Of a stretch of 64,000 nucleotides of DNA, positions 1 to 10,548 are shown in pieces (the stretch's first letter is position 1; every line of letters begins with the position of its first letter). The DNA comes from Billgrantia aerodenitrificans. Its GTDB lineage: Bacteria; Pseudomonadota; Gammaproteobacteria; Pseudomonadales; Halomonadaceae. Below the pieces are notes generated by a model. That model saw nothing but the letters and a program-made list of their open reading frames with translations. It made no database searches and had not been told where the DNA came from. The position numbers were made by a program, and so were the translations under genes. The stretch spans positions 1-64,000 of the forward strand of contig NZ_JABFTV010000015.1 of assembly GCF_021404405.1 (NCBI RefSeq), in the 5' to 3' direction.

Positions 1-398
1 TATTCTACTGAAGCGCCGGAGTTTGTCAACTCTCTTCGAGGCCGTCACCGAGGTGACCCTGACATCGAAGACCGGCCTGAGCCGGCGACCGCAAGCCCGC
101 TTCCGGACTTGCTTTCGAGTGAGGCGCATTCTACCGAATCCGCTGTGGGCGTCAAGTGCGAATTTTGCGAAGCGAATCGGAAAACTCAAACAACGACAAC
201 CACTTACCACTCTCCCCACCGCCTGCAACGTTGCTCGTCACCGGCAGCGGATGCGTACTTTACGGTTTTCCCCCGAGCCCCGCAAGAGCCGGCTGTAAAA
301 ATATTTCAGGATGATGGCGAAGCGATGACATGACGCGGGCGAGCGAACTATCCACAGCCGCTCGCGGGCGAGGGCTGTGGATGGTTCGTGTGGACGGC
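1..398. other. Left-edge region without a confident gene
   Basis: This stretch lies downstream of the leftward D-lactate dehydrogenase gene. Short open frames are present, but none has a ribosome binding site or recognisable protein content. The only structured element is a long inverted repeat at 345-387, listed separately. A gene to the left of the window may have its promoter here. Confidence 0.5.
345..387 (-). terminator. Long hairpin after the lut operon, possible terminator
   Basis: Positions 345-359 pair with 373-387 (15 bp with one T/G wobble). An inner 5-bp stem CTCGC/GCGAG (361-365/368-372) closes on a 2-nt tip, so the real loop is probably a little larger. It starts 12 nt past the stop of the D-lactate dehydrogenase gene. 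There is no T-run on the minus strand, so Rho-independent termination is uncertain. It may instead be a 3' stabilising or bidirectional hairpin. Confidence 0.45.
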
Positions 399-3278
399 TC
401 AGGCCGTCTCGACCGCTTCTCTGCGCTCGCGGCTGGCCCGGTCGAGCAAGGACAGGATCGAACGATACGGGATGCCACCATGCAGCGACAGGCCGATCTC
501 GCAGGTGCGCGAGTTGGAGTAACCCGCATCGCACTCCCCTACCTGCTCGGCAAGGCCCTTCAGGGCCGAGGCGTTGAGCTCCGGCGTGACAAGCCCCTTG
601 TCCCCGGCAAAACCGCAACAGGTGATCTCGGCTGGTACTACCACTTCACGAGCACAGGCTCGCGCCAAGGTCACCATGCGCTCGCCCAGGCCCATATGAG
701 TGCTCGAACAGGTCACGTGCACAGCTACACGCTCGTCGAGCTGAGTGACGTCGAGGCGTGGCAGCAGATGATCATGGGCAAAAGCCACCGGCTCTTGTAC
801 CGTCAAGCGCTCGTCCAGCCGCCCCTGCATATGCAGCACGCAGGGGCTGGTGTCGCTGAGGATCGGGTAGCGGCCATTTTGGCTGGCCATTAGCAGCTCG
901 CGGTTGAGCTCGCGCGCCTTGTGCGTCGCCTCCTCGAACTGGCCCTTGGACTGAAATGCCATGCCACAGCAGAGATGCCCCGGCATCTCCGGCACGATCA
1001 CCTCGAAGCCGGCCTTCTCCAGCAGCGAGAGGGTGATCTCCATGATCGAACGACCGCCGTCGCCATGGCCGGCGCCGAAGACACGGGTGGCGCAGGAAGG
1101 GAAGTAGACCACCTTGTCACGCACGCTATCGGCCGCGGGTTTGCGCTTGAGCACGCGAACCGGGGCCGCCTTGGGCAGGGTGGGTATCCACTGGGGTACC
1201 TTGCCGCCGCTGGCTCGGGTGATGGTGCCACTCACCTTGGAGAGACCCTTCTCGCCCAGCACGGCGCGCCCGGCACCAGCAAGGTTCAGCATGCCCCGTG
1301 CCAGCCGCGTGGTGCCGGAGAAATGGCGCCCCACCCGGCGCGCCATATTGGCATGCGGCGCCAACCGCTCGCGGCGCATCTCGCGAATCAGCTCGCCGGT
1401 GTTGATACCCACTGGGCACTGGGTGGCGCACAGGCCGTCGACGGCGCAGGTTTCGTCACCGGCGTAGCGGTAGTCATTGCGCAACCGCTCGAGCCGCTCG
1501 GCCTCTTCGCCGTCGAGGTTTTCGCCCAGCGCTTCGAGCCTGGCCATTTCACGGGCGGCGACGATGCGCTGCCGCGGTGTGAGCGTGAGATCCCGCGAGG
1601 GGCAGACATGCTCGCAGAAGCCACATTCGATGCACTTGTCGACGATGGGGTCGGCTGCCGGCAATGGCTTGAGATTCTCCAGGTGCAGAGTCGGATTGCG
1701 ACTCAGGATGACATCGGGGTTGAGCAGGTTTTCCGGGTCGAACAGCGCCTTGATCTGCCACATCAGCGCGTAGGCCTCGGGGCCCCACTCCAGCTCGACG
1801 TAGGGCGCCATGTTGCGCCCGGTACCGTGCTCGGCCTTGAGCGAACCGCCGTACTCGACGCCGACCAGCTGTGCCACCTCGTCCATCAGCGCCTGATAGC
1901 GCTCCACCTCGCCGGGCTTCTCGAAGCCTTGAGGGAAGACGAAGTGCAGGTTGCCCTCCAGGGCGTGGCCGAACAGGATCGCCTCGGGATAGCCGTGGCG
2001 CTGGAAGGCCTCGGTGAGTGCCAGCACGCCCTCGTCGAGACGCTCGATGGGGAAGGCGACGTCCTCGATGATCACAGTAGTACCGGTGTCGCGCACCGCA
2101 CCTACGGCGGGAAAGAGCCCCTTGCGGATCTTCCAGTAGAGCTCGTAGAGGCTCTTCTCTTGCGTGAAGGTGACCGGCTCCAGGGTGTGGATGCCCTCGA
2201 AGATGGCCTGCACCGCCTCGAGCCGTGCCTGAAGCTCCGCTTCGTCGTTGCCGCGCACGTCGATCAGCAGCGCCGCAGCCCCTTCGGGCAGATGCTTGAG
2301 CCCCTCGGGCATGCCCGGCTTGTTCTCCACCGAGCGCAGCGCAGCGCGATCCATCAGCTCCACCGCCGAGACCGGGGCCGGCTTGAGCGCGATGGTGGCG
2401 CGGCAGGTAGTGGCCATGTCGGGCAGGAAGACCAGCGCCGCGGCCTTGTGGGGCTCGTCAATGACGGTGTCGTAGGTGATCGTGCTGATGAAGCCGAGCG
2501 TGCCCTCGGAACCGATCATCAGGTGCTTGAGGATCTCGATGCCGTCGTCGAAGTCGACCAGGCTGTTGAGCGCGTAGCCAGTTGTGTTCTTGAGCCGGTA
2601 CTTGTGGCGGATCTTTTCGGCCAGCGCCGCGTTGGCCCGGGTCTCGGCGGAGAGCCGCTCGAGCCCCTCGACGAGTTCGGCATGGCTGCGCCGGAACGCC
2701 TCGCGGCTGGCCGGGTCGGCGGTGTCCAGGCGGGTGCCGTCAGCCAGGATCACGCGCATGTCACGCACCGTGCGGTAGCTGTTCTGCGCCGTGCCGCAGC
2801 ACATGCCCGAGGCATTGTTGGCGGCGATCCCGCCCACCATGCAGCTGTTGATGGAGGCCGGGTCGGGGCCGATCTTGCGCCCGAAGGGAGTCAGCAGTTG
2901 GTTGGCCCGGGCGCCGATGACACCGGGCTGCAGGCGGATGGCCCGGCCATTGTCGAGTATCTCGTGGCCGCGCCAGCCCTCGCGCAGTTGGATCAGCACC
3001 GAGTCGGTGACAGCCTGGCCCGAGAGCGAGGTGCCGGCGGCGCGGAAGGTGACCGGAAGCTCGCGCTGGCGGCAACCGGCGAGCACCGCCATCAGCTCAT
3101 CCTCATCGGCGGGACGCACCACCAGCTTGGGAATGAGCCGGTAGAAGCTGGCGTCGGTGCCGTAGGTCAGGGTGCGCAGCGGATCGTCGATCAGCCGCTC
3201 GGCGGGCATGATCGCGAGCAGCTCCTGCTTGAGCGCCTGCCAGGCATCAGCAGCAGGCGCCTTCGTCGCGTCGTTCAT
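399..3278 (-). CDS. dld: FAD- and [4Fe-4S]-dependent D-lactate dehydrogenase
   Basis: This 959-residue protein most likely oxidises D-lactate to pyruvate at the membrane, passing electrons to the quinone pool. The N-terminal half is an FAD-binding type-4 (PCMH) domain, including VVRPADEDELMAVL and the AAGTSLSGQA loop, followed by an FAD-oxidase C-terminal domain. The middle holds two ferredoxin-like clusters (CIECGFCEHVCP, then CAVDGLCATQCP). The C-terminal part carries CCG-type cysteine-rich motifs (HLCCGMAF, ITCCGFAGDKG), as in LutA/GlpC. The ATG at 3278 overlaps the lutC stop (ATGA), so translation is coupled; an upstream in-frame extension inside lutC was rejected. It is the last gene of lutABC-dld. 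Closely related proteins (YdiJ, GlcD-GlcF fusions) could use 2-hydroxyglutarate or glycolate, but the lut context favours lactate. Confidence 0.85.
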   Translation of the reverse strand: MNDATKAPAADAWQALKQELLAIMPAERLIDDPLRTLTYGTDASFYRLIPKLVVRPADEDELMAVLAGCRQRELPVTFRAAGTSLSGQAVTDSVLIQLREGWRGHEILDNGRAIRLQPGVIGARANQLLTPFGRKIGPDPASINSCMVGGIAANNASGMCCGTAQNSYRTVRDMRVILADGTRLDTADPASREAFRRSHAELVEGLERLSAETRANAALAEKIRHKYRLKNTTGYALNSLVDFDDGIEILKHLMIGSEGTLGFISTITYDTVIDEPHKAAALVFLPDMATTCRATIALKPAPVSAVELMDRAALRSVENKPGMPEGLKHLPEGAAALLIDVRGNDEAELQARLEAVQAIFEGIHTLEPVTFTQEKSLYELYWKIRKGLFPAVGAVRDTGTTVIIEDVAFPIERLDEGVLALTEAFQRHGYPEAILFGHALEGNLHFVFPQGFEKPGEVERYQALMDEVAQLVGVEYGGSLKAEHGTGRNMAPYVELEWGPEAYALMWQIKALFDPENLLNPDVILSRNPTLHLENLKPLPAADPIVDKCIECGFCEHVCPSRDLTLTPRQRIVAAREMARLEALGENLDGEEAERLERLRNDYRYAGDETCAVDGLCATQCPVGINTGELIREMRRERLAPHANMARRVGRHFSGTTRLARGMLNLAGAGRAVLGEKGLSKVSGTITRASGGKVPQWIPTLPKAAPVRVLKRKPAADSVRDKVVYFPSCATRVFGAGHGDGGRSIMEITLSLLEKAGFEVIVPEMPGHLCCGMAFQSKGQFEEATHKARELNRELLMASQNGRYPILSDTSPCVLHMQGRLDERLTVQEPVAFAHDHLLPRLDVTQLDERVAVHVTCSSTHMGLGERMVTLARACAREVVVPAEITCCGFAGDKGLVTPELNASALKGLAEQVGECDAGYSNSRTCEIGLSLHGGIPYRSILSLLDRASRERREAVETA

Positions 3279-3943
3279 GGGCGCTCCTCGGCGTGGCGCA
3301 GCAGCACCACCAACTCCCGCGGGCCGTGGACGCCATAGGCCAGGGTCTGTTCGATGTCGGCGGTCTTGCTCGGCCCCGAGATCAGCAACGCATTGGTAGG
3401 CATGTCGCCGGCCCAACCGTGGGCTTCGACCACGTCGAAGAAGGTATCTTCGATGGTGTCGGCATCGAGCACGGCGATGTGGATCGGCGGCACCAGGCTC
3501 AGCAGACGCGGCTCGTCGGGGGTCGGCCACAGCCATAGGCTGCCGGTCTCGGCGATGGCCCCGCGAGTGGAGGTCAGGCCGGCATCGGTGTCGTGGAACT
3601 GCTCGTGCCGCCAGGACTCGATATCGCGGTCGGCGTCGATCAGGGTGACTTCGCCTTCGGCCAGGGCGGCTCGCGCCTCGGTGGCGACGGGGTGCTCACG
3701 CCCCAGGGCCAGACGGCGAATGCCCTTGGCCGCGAGCACCTCGGCCAATGCAGCGGTCCAGCCACTACGGGACGTGTGGATCACCTCGCCATGCACCGAG
3801 GTGATCCAACGCTCGAAGCGGGCCAACCGCTCCTCTCGGCTCCAGCCGCGTCCGGTGACCACGGCGAAATCGCTCTGCGGCGCCGTCAGCGGGCCGTCGG
3901 TACGCTCACGCAGGCGTTTGAGAATGTTGTCGCGGGCACTCAT
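3275..3943 (-). CDS. lutC: Lactate utilization protein C (LutC/LldG, LUD domain)
   Basis: The 222-residue protein belongs to the LUD-domain (DUF162) family that works with LutA and LutB in a three-part L-lactate dehydrogenase. The sequence begins MSARDNILKRLRER and contains the LUD motifs IAETGSLWLWP and PPIHIAVLDADTIED. Length fits the family (about 215-240 residues). Its start overlaps the lutB stop by 4 nt and its stop overlaps the dld start by 4 nt, indicating a tightly coupled operon. No cysteine-rich cluster motif is present, as expected for LutC. Confidence 0.9.
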   Translation of the reverse strand: MSARDNILKRLRERTDGPLTAPQSDFAVVTGRGWSREERLARFERWITSVHGEVIHTSRSGWTAALAEVLAAKGIRRLALGREHPVATEARAALAEGEVTLIDADRDIESWRHEQFHDTDAGLTSTRGAIAETGSLWLWPTPDEPRLLSLVPPIHIAVLDADTIEDTFFDVVEAHGWAGDMPTNALLISGPSKTADIEQTLAYGVHGPRELVVLLRHAEERP

Positions 3944-5409
3944 GAACGCTTCTCCCCATCCTCATCGGCTTTTCCTGCCTGATGGCGCTTGGCCTTGTGC
4001 TGTTTAACCAAGGCATGCAGTGACTCCTTGGCCGGCTTGGGCGCGGTGCGGTATTCCGTCCACGGCCCCAGCTTCGAGGGCATCAGTGCCTGCAGCTTAC
4101 CGGCAATGGCCGTACTGCTGCGCCAGGCGCCGGGGTGAGTGGCCAGCCATTGAAAGCCCTTCCACGCCGCCACTTCTTTCTTCGTCCGCTTGACGCCGGC
4201 ACCGGGCACGTTGCCGCGCCCCTCACCCACCGCCTCGCGACGCAGGCGCACCAGCAGGTCGGGAATCGGAATCTTGACCGGACACACCTCGCCACAGGCG
4301 CCGCACAGGCTCGACGCGGTGGGCAGGTCCTTGGTCGCCTCCAGGCCCATCATGTGTGGCATCAGAATGCTGCCGATGGGGCCGGGATAGGTGGTGCCGT
4401 AGGTATGCCCGCCGACCCGGGTGTATACGGGGCAGTGGTTCATGCAGGCACCGCAGCGAATGCAGCGCAGGGTGTCGAGCAGCTCGTCGTCCTGATAGAT
4501 GCTGGAGCGACCGCTGTCGACAAGCACCAGATGGACTTCATTCGGCCCATCGTGCTCGCCGGGCTTGCGCGGCGAGCTGATCATGTTGAAGTAGGTGGTG
4601 ACGTGCTGACCGGTGGCCGAACGGGTCAGCAGCGCATAGAGCGGCGGCACGTCGCGCAGGTGCTCGACCACCTTCTCGATACCGGTCACGGCGATGTGCA
4701 CCGGCGGCACGGCGGTGGTCATGCGGCCGTTGCCCTCGTTCTCCACCAGGCACAGGGTGCCGGTCTCGGCCACGGCAAAGTTGACCCCCGAGACGCCCAC
4801 GTCAGCAGCCATGAAGCGCTCGCGCAGTTGAGCCCGCGCGGCGGCGGTCATGTAGTCGACGTCACGGGTGCGCTCGGTGCCGGTCTTGGCATGCATGATG
4901 TCGGAGATCTCATCGGTATTGAGATGGATCGCCGGCATGATGATGTGTGAAGGCGTCTGCTCGTTGAGCTGCACCAGGTATTCGCCGAGATCGGACTCCA
5001 GCGCCTCGATGCCCGCCTCCTCCAGGTGGGCATTGAGGTGCATCTCCTCGGAGACCATCGACTTGCCCTTGATCACCGCCTTCGCCCCGTGGCGCTGGCA
5101 GATCTCGCGGATGATGCGACACGCCTCGTCGCCGTTCTCGGCCCAGTGCACCTGAATGCCGTTGGCCTGACAGTTGGCCTCGAGCCGTTCGAGCAGGTCG
5201 GGCAGCTTGGCCAATGCACGCAGGCGGATGTTGGCGCCGAGTTCGCGCAGGGTCTCGAGATCCCAGTCGCTGAAGACGTCGCGGCGCTTGGACATCAGGC
5301 CATCCATCGCCTTGCGAAAGTTGGCGCGTATCTGAGGATTGCCCAGGGCATCGTGGGCCTGGCGATGGAACTCGCGGGGAGTGAACGTCTGTACTTCGGA
5401 AGCGCTCAT
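3940..5409 (-). CDS. lutB: Lactate utilization iron-sulfur protein B (LutB/LldF)
   Basis: The 489-residue protein has an N-terminal LUD domain (FAVAETGTLCLVENEGNGR and PPVHIAVTGIEKVV). Two [4Fe-4S] ferredoxin motifs follow: CIRCGACMNHCPVY at about residue 310 and LCGACGEVCPVKIP at about 360. The C-terminal region matches the LutB extension. With LutA and LutC it oxidises L-lactate to pyruvate without an FMN-type LldD enzyme; no lldD is seen in the window. The ATG at 5409 overlaps the lutA stop as ATGA and is preferred over an ATG five codons upstream, which lies inside lutA. Confidence 0.9.
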   Translation of the reverse strand: MSASEVQTFTPREFHRQAHDALGNPQIRANFRKAMDGLMSKRRDVFSDWDLETLRELGANIRLRALAKLPDLLERLEANCQANGIQVHWAENGDEACRIIREICQRHGAKAVIKGKSMVSEEMHLNAHLEEAGIEALESDLGEYLVQLNEQTPSHIIMPAIHLNTDEISDIMHAKTGTERTRDVDYMTAAARAQLRERFMAADVGVSGVNFAVAETGTLCLVENEGNGRMTTAVPPVHIAVTGIEKVVEHLRDVPPLYALLTRSATGQHVTTYFNMISSPRKPGEHDGPNEVHLVLVDSGRSSIYQDDELLDTLRCIRCGACMNHCPVYTRVGGHTYGTTYPGPIGSILMPHMMGLEATKDLPTASSLCGACGEVCPVKIPIPDLLVRLRREAVGEGRGNVPGAGVKRTKKEVAAWKGFQWLATHPGAWRSSTAIAGKLQALMPSKLGPWTEYRTAPKPAKESLHALVKQHKAKRHQAGKADEDGEKRS

Positions 5410-6161
5410 GAGGTCCTCCGCCACAGGTAGCTGGCGATGTGCTCACCGGAAACCGCCTTGCCCTGATGCTCGAAGCGCCCGGCAATATTCATCAGGCAAC
5501 CGCAGTCCGAGGTAATGAAGCGCTTCGCCCCGGTCGCCTCGATGGCCTGGGTCTTGTCTTCCACCATGGCCGCGGAGACCTCCGGGTGGCGCACGGCGAA
5601 GGTACCGCCAAAACCGCAGCACTCGGTGGCACGAGCCTGCTCCACCAGTTCGACCTGCCCCATGCGGGCGAGCAGCGCGGGCCCGGTTTCCCCCAGCCCC
5701 ATCTCGCGCCGGGCGCTACACGAGGTATGCATGGCCACTTTTTCCGGCTGCCCGCGATCCTCGAGCCTGAGCTGACACACATGCAGCAGGAACTCGGTGA
5801 GCTCATAGATGCGCCCAGCCACCTCGTTGGCCCGAGCCTCGTGCTCGGTGCCAGCGAAGAGCTGCGGATAGTGGGTGCGCATCATGCCTCCACAGGAGCC
5901 CGAGGGAATGACGATCGGCCAGGGCTCGGGAAAGAGATCGAGCTGTGCCGTCGCCACCGCACGCGCCTCTTCGTGATAACCGGAAGTGTAGGCCGGCTGG
6001 CCGCAGCAGGTCTGCGCCTGGGGGTAAACCACCTCGACCCCTTCACGCTCGAGCAGACGGATACCGTCCATTCCTGCTTCGGGGTAAAAGAGGTCGATCA
6101 AGCAGGTGCCGAAGAAGTAGACCTTCTCCGGCTTGGGTGGGTACAGCTTGACTGGCGTCAT
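5406..6161 (-). CDS. lutA: Lactate utilization protein A (LutA/LldE, CCG-domain)
   Basis: The 251-residue protein carries two cysteine-rich CCG domains: QTCCGQPAYTSGYHEEA near residue 50 and ECCGFGGTFAVRHPEVS near 185. These motifs bind Fe-S clusters in LutA, GlpC and heterodisulfide reductase B. It is the first gene of the leftward lutA-lutB-lutC-dld operon, about 310 nt from the divergent FadR-family regulator. The leader carries a PdhR-type operator (6228-6246) just downstream of a sigma-70-like promoter, so repression relieved by lactate or pyruvate is expected. Confidence 0.9.
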   Translation of the reverse strand: MTPVKLYPPKPEKVYFFGTCLIDLFYPEAGMDGIRLLEREGVEVVYPQAQTCCGQPAYTSGYHEEARAVATAQLDLFPEPWPIVIPSGSCGGMMRTHYPQLFAGTEHEARANEVAGRIYELTEFLLHVCQLRLEDRGQPEKVAMHTSCSARREMGLGETGPALLARMGQVELVEQARATECCGFGGTFAVRHPEVSAAMVEDKTQAIEATGAKRFITSDCGCLMNIAGRFEHQGKAVSGEHIASYLWRRTS

Positions 6162-6227
6162 GAGGCTCCCTCACTGTCGGCCTGTGGGCAGTGGCGGTCT
6201 TGCGGATTGTTGGAATCACGCCAAGAA

Positions 6228-6246
6228 AAATTGGTAAAACCAATTT
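6228..6246. promoter_or_regulatory. PdhR/LldR-type operator O1
   Basis: This is the perfect 19-bp palindrome AAATTGGTAAAACCAATTT. It matches the known PdhR/LldR operator consensus ATTGGT-N3-ACCAAT. It sits in the lutA leader, 67 nt upstream of the lutA start codon. Confidence 0.8.
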
Positions 6247-6265
6247 ACCTGACTGAGGTCGTTGA

Positions 6266-6294
6266 ACCTTAGGGGGCACTACTGACAGTGTCAA
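6266..6294 (-). promoter_or_regulatory. Putative sigma-70 promoter of the lut operon
   Basis: Read on the minus strand, a perfect -35 TTGACA (6294-6289) is followed by a 17-nt spacer and a weak -10 TAAGGT (6271-6266). Predicted transcription would start near 6259, upstream of the lutA ATG at 6161. The operator at 6228-6246 falls at about +13 to +31, where a bound repressor would block elongation. Confidence 0.5.
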
Positions 6295-6426
6295 CGACGA
6301 GGCCTTCCTTAATCGCTTTACTGGCATAGACTTTGGTCTACAACACAACTAAAGAACTGTCGATGTCAGTGGACCTTTTGCGCAAAGTGCAAAAGCGGAT
6401 TGCAAGACAGCGAGATTAGCGCCAAT

Positions 6427-6441
6427 ATTGGTAAGACCAAT
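6427..6441. promoter_or_regulatory. PdhR/LldR-type operator O2
   Basis: This is the 15-bp palindrome ATTGGTAAGACCAAT, the same consensus as O1, located 30 nt upstream of the regulator start codon. Its position suggests autorepression. The two operators lie about 197 bp apart centre to centre, so looping is conceivable. Confidence 0.8.
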
Positions 6442-6471
6442 TAAAGCCGAAAGGCTCCAGGATAGCCTCGC

Positions 6472-7239
6472 ATGACCTACCACAACGTACGCCAACCACG
6501 ACTGGCAGATGTCATCACCGAACGGCTCGAAGCGATGATACTCGAAGGCAGCCTCAAGCCCGGCCAGCGCCTGCCCCCCGAGCGGGAACTGGCCGAGCGT
6601 TTTGGCGTCTCGCGTCCTTCGCTGCGCGAGGCGATTCAGAAGCTGGCCACCCGAGGATTGCTGACCAGCCGTCAGGGCGGCGGTACCTTCGTGACGCGCG
6701 AGCTCAACAGCGGTTACAGCGACCCATTGCTGGACATGCTGGCCAGGCATCAGGAGTTTCACCTCGATCTGCTCGAGTTCCGCGACGCCATGGAAGGCAT
6801 TTCGGCTTACTATGCGGCGCTGCGCTCCACCCCGGCCGACCGCGCCATGCTGATCAAGCGCTTCGAGGAGCTGGAGGCATGCTTTGCCGGCCGCGACCCC
6901 GAACTCGAGGCCAAGGCAGATGCCGCCTTCCACCTGGCCATTGCCGAGGCGGCGCATAACGTGCTGCTGCTGCACACCATTCGTGGCATCTTCCACCTGC
7001 TGGAAAAGAGCATCGTAGACAATCTGGCCCACCTATTCGAGAAGCCCCAGTCGCGTCCCATGCTGATGAAGCAGCACCGCGCCCTGCTCGACGCCATTCT
7101 CGAAGGCCGTGCCGAGGACGCCCGAGCGCGCTCCCACGAACACCTCGTCTTCGTCGAGGAGGAGCTACTGGAAATGGAGCGTGCCGAAACCCGCGCCCAG
7201 CGGGCTCTGCGACGCGCCCAGGCACTACCGGAAGTCTAG
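6472..7239 (+). CDS. FadR-family lactate/pyruvate-responsive regulator (LldR/PdhR-like)
   Basis: This 255-residue GntR/FadR-family regulator has an N-terminal winged helix (LEGSLKPGQRLPPERELAER, then FGVSRPSLREAIQKLATRG, about residues 24-62). A C-terminal FCD ligand-binding domain follows, with the DAAFHLAIAEAAHN helix near residue 155. It most resembles LldR and PdhR, which sense lactate or pyruvate. It is divergent from lutA, and PdhR-consensus palindromes occur in both promoters, so it very likely represses the lut operon and itself. The ligand cannot be fixed from sequence. The dctB gene follows after only 17 nt, so co-transcription with dctBD is possible. Confidence 0.85.
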   Translation: MTYHNVRQPRLADVITERLEAMILEGSLKPGQRLPPERELAERFGVSRPSLREAIQKLATRGLLTSRQGGGTFVTRELNSGYSDPLLDMLARHQEFHLDLLEFRDAMEGISAYYAALRSTPADRAMLIKRFEELEACFAGRDPELEAKADAAFHLAIAEAAHNVLLLHTIRGIFHLLEKSIVDNLAHLFEKPQSRPMLMKQHRALLDAILEGRAEDARARSHEHLVFVEEELLEMERAETRAQRALRRAQALPEV

Positions 7240-7256
7240 CTGCAGGTAATGATCGA

Positions 7257-9165
7257 GTGAAAGGTCCCCATCGACCACCCCGCCTGTCGGTACCGCTACG
7301 CCGGCTGCTGCTGTTGCTGCTGCCGCTCGGACTCGTGCTGGTCACCTGGCAGGCCTCCCAGGTAGCGCGCGAACAGGCCCTGCAGACCCTGGTACGGGAA
7401 GCCGAGAACGAACTGCGCCTCTCGGCCGCCGGGCTGGAGGGGCATCTGACCCGCCATGACTACCTTCCGCAGCTGCTCTCCTCACGCGAGATGATCAAGC
7501 GCTTTCTCAGCGGACACGGCGAGCAGAACCCGATGCCGCTCAACCGGCTGCTCGACCAGTTCCGCGCCATTGCCAACGTCTCCGACGTCTACCTGCTCGA
7601 TCGTCATGGCACGACGCTGGCCGCCAGCAATTGGCATATGGAGAACACCTTCATAGGCCACAACTACTCCTTTCGCAGCTATTACACCGACGCGATAGAG
7701 GGCGGTCGCGGCCGCTTCTTCGGTCTGGGCACCCAGTCACTCGAGCGCGGCTACTACTTCTCCGCTCCCGTCTGGCTGGACGAAACGACCCCGGACGCGC
7801 GTCCGGATGGCGTCATGGTCATCAAGGTCCTGCTCGATGAAGTCGAGGAGAGCTGGGCTGAGCAGGATGCCGAACTGCTGGTCACCGATCAGGACAACAT
7901 CATCTTCATGGCCAGCCGTCCCGAGCTTCGCATGGCGGCGCTGCTGCCCCTCACGGAAACAGAGCGTCAGAACTTGCTGGCTGCCCGACGCTACGCCGAC
8001 GAACCCCTGTCGCCCTCGGGCATCGATGTCTACGAGCAGCGTCCCGATGGCAGCCGACTGGTGAGATTCGACACCGGCCCGCTGGCGGAAGAGAGCTACC
8101 TGGGGCTGTCCCGCCACTTGGAAGCCTATGACTGGGACATGCATATCCTCAAGCCCCTGGGCAGCGTCTATCAGGCGCAGTGGCTTGCCGCCGCACTGGC
8201 TGGCGGCCTGTATGGCGTCGTGGTGCTGGCAGGCGGCATAGGCTGGCAGCGCTGGCGCCTGCGCCGTGAGCGCGAACTATTTGCCGAGCGTGAACGCCGC
8301 ACCCTGGCCCAGGCGCGCGACGAGCTGGAGCGCAACGTCGAGCTGCGCACCCACGATCTGATGGAAACCAACCGGCTGCTTTCGGACGAGATCGAAGAGC
8401 GGCGTCGCGCCGAGGAGAATCTGCGCCAGACCCGCGACGAGCTGATCCAGGCCGCCAAGCTCGCCGTGCTGGGCCAGCTGGCGGCCGGTATCAATCATGA
8501 GCTCAACCAGCCGCTGGCCGCCATTCGCGCCTATGCCGAGAATGCCCGTACCTTTCTCGAACGCCAGCGGTTGGAGGCTGCCGACGCCAATCTGGCCCAG
8601 GTCGTCGAGCTGACCGAGCGCATGGCGGAAATCAGCGCCCAGCTGCGCCAGTTCTCACGCAAGAGCAGCAGCTCGCTGACAGCGGTCTCGGTTCAGGCCT
8701 GCTTCCGGTATGCCCTGCGGCTCTATCAGAATCGACTGCACGACGTCGAGGTCGTGCGGGATTGGGGTGATGAGGTTTGGGTCCATGCCGATCTGGTGCG
8801 TCTCGAACAGGTGCTGGTCAACCTGATCGGCAATGCGCTCCAGGCGATGGCGGAAACGCCCGAGCCCACTCTCATTCTCAGCGTCGAGGTCGAAGACGAG
8901 CGGGTATTCATCGGCGTCAGCGATTCGGGCCCCGGCATTCCCGAAGCACACCTGGCACGGATCTTCGAGCCCTTCTTCACTACCAAGTCGCCGGGCAGCG
9001 GGCTGGGGCTGGGACTTTCCATATCGGCGCGTATCATCAGGGATCTGGGCGGCAACATCGATGCCAGCAACGTACCTGGCGCCGGGGCACGCTTCACCAT
9101 TACCCTGCCCCGAATGGAGAAACCCGACGACGCTCAGCCATCGCCAATCCAGGAGCAGCAATCCC

Positions 9166-9173
<8 letters not shown>
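7257..9173 (+). CDS. dctB: DctB-type membrane sensor histidine kinase
   Basis: The 638-residue kinase resembles DctB, the C4-dicarboxylate sensor. A transmembrane segment (about residues 15-32) precedes a long periplasmic double-Cache region (about 35-300) and a second membrane helix (about 308-330). A coiled coil leads to the HisKA box GINHELNQPLAAIRAYAENA (His near 418) and a C-terminal HATPase domain (VLVNLIGNALQAM, SDSGPGIPEAHLARIFEPFF, GLGLSISARI). The start is GTG at 7257. The gene overlaps dctD by 8 nt. No dicarboxylate DctPQM transporter is adjacent, so the true stimulus may differ. Confidence 0.85.

Positions 9174-10523
<1,350 letters not shown>

Positions 10524-10548
<25 letters not shown>

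Larger units (their letters stand above)
6162..6471. other. Divergent control region lutA / FadR-family regulator
   Basis: This 310-nt gap holds a minus-strand promoter (6266-6294), two PdhR/LldR-type operators (6228-6246 and 6427-6441), and a 7+7+7 inverted repeat CTTTTGC-N7-GCAAAAG at 6375-6395. An 11-nt palindrome TGACA-G-TGTCA (6283-6293) overlaps the -35 element. No gene is seen. Confidence 0.75.

Noticed and set aside
23-298. Possible small protein at the left edge
   Set aside because: Odd basic composition, no ribosome binding site, and an alternative frame overlaps; no support.
345-387. DnaA-box-like sequences ATCCACAG in inverted orientation, suggesting a replication origin
   Set aside because: Only two imperfect copies within one hairpin, no AT-rich unwinding region and no dnaA or dnaN gene nearby; the hairpin better fits an operon end.
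921-3338. 805-codon open frame antisense to the D-lactate dehydrogenase
   Set aside because: High GC at third codon positions leaves long stop-free antisense frames. The translation has no family resemblance and the sense frame is clearly coding.
9070-9165. Earlier start codons for dctD inside dctB
   Set aside because: They would add over 100 residues before the receiver domain; ATG 9166 gives the family N-terminus and a normal short overlap.
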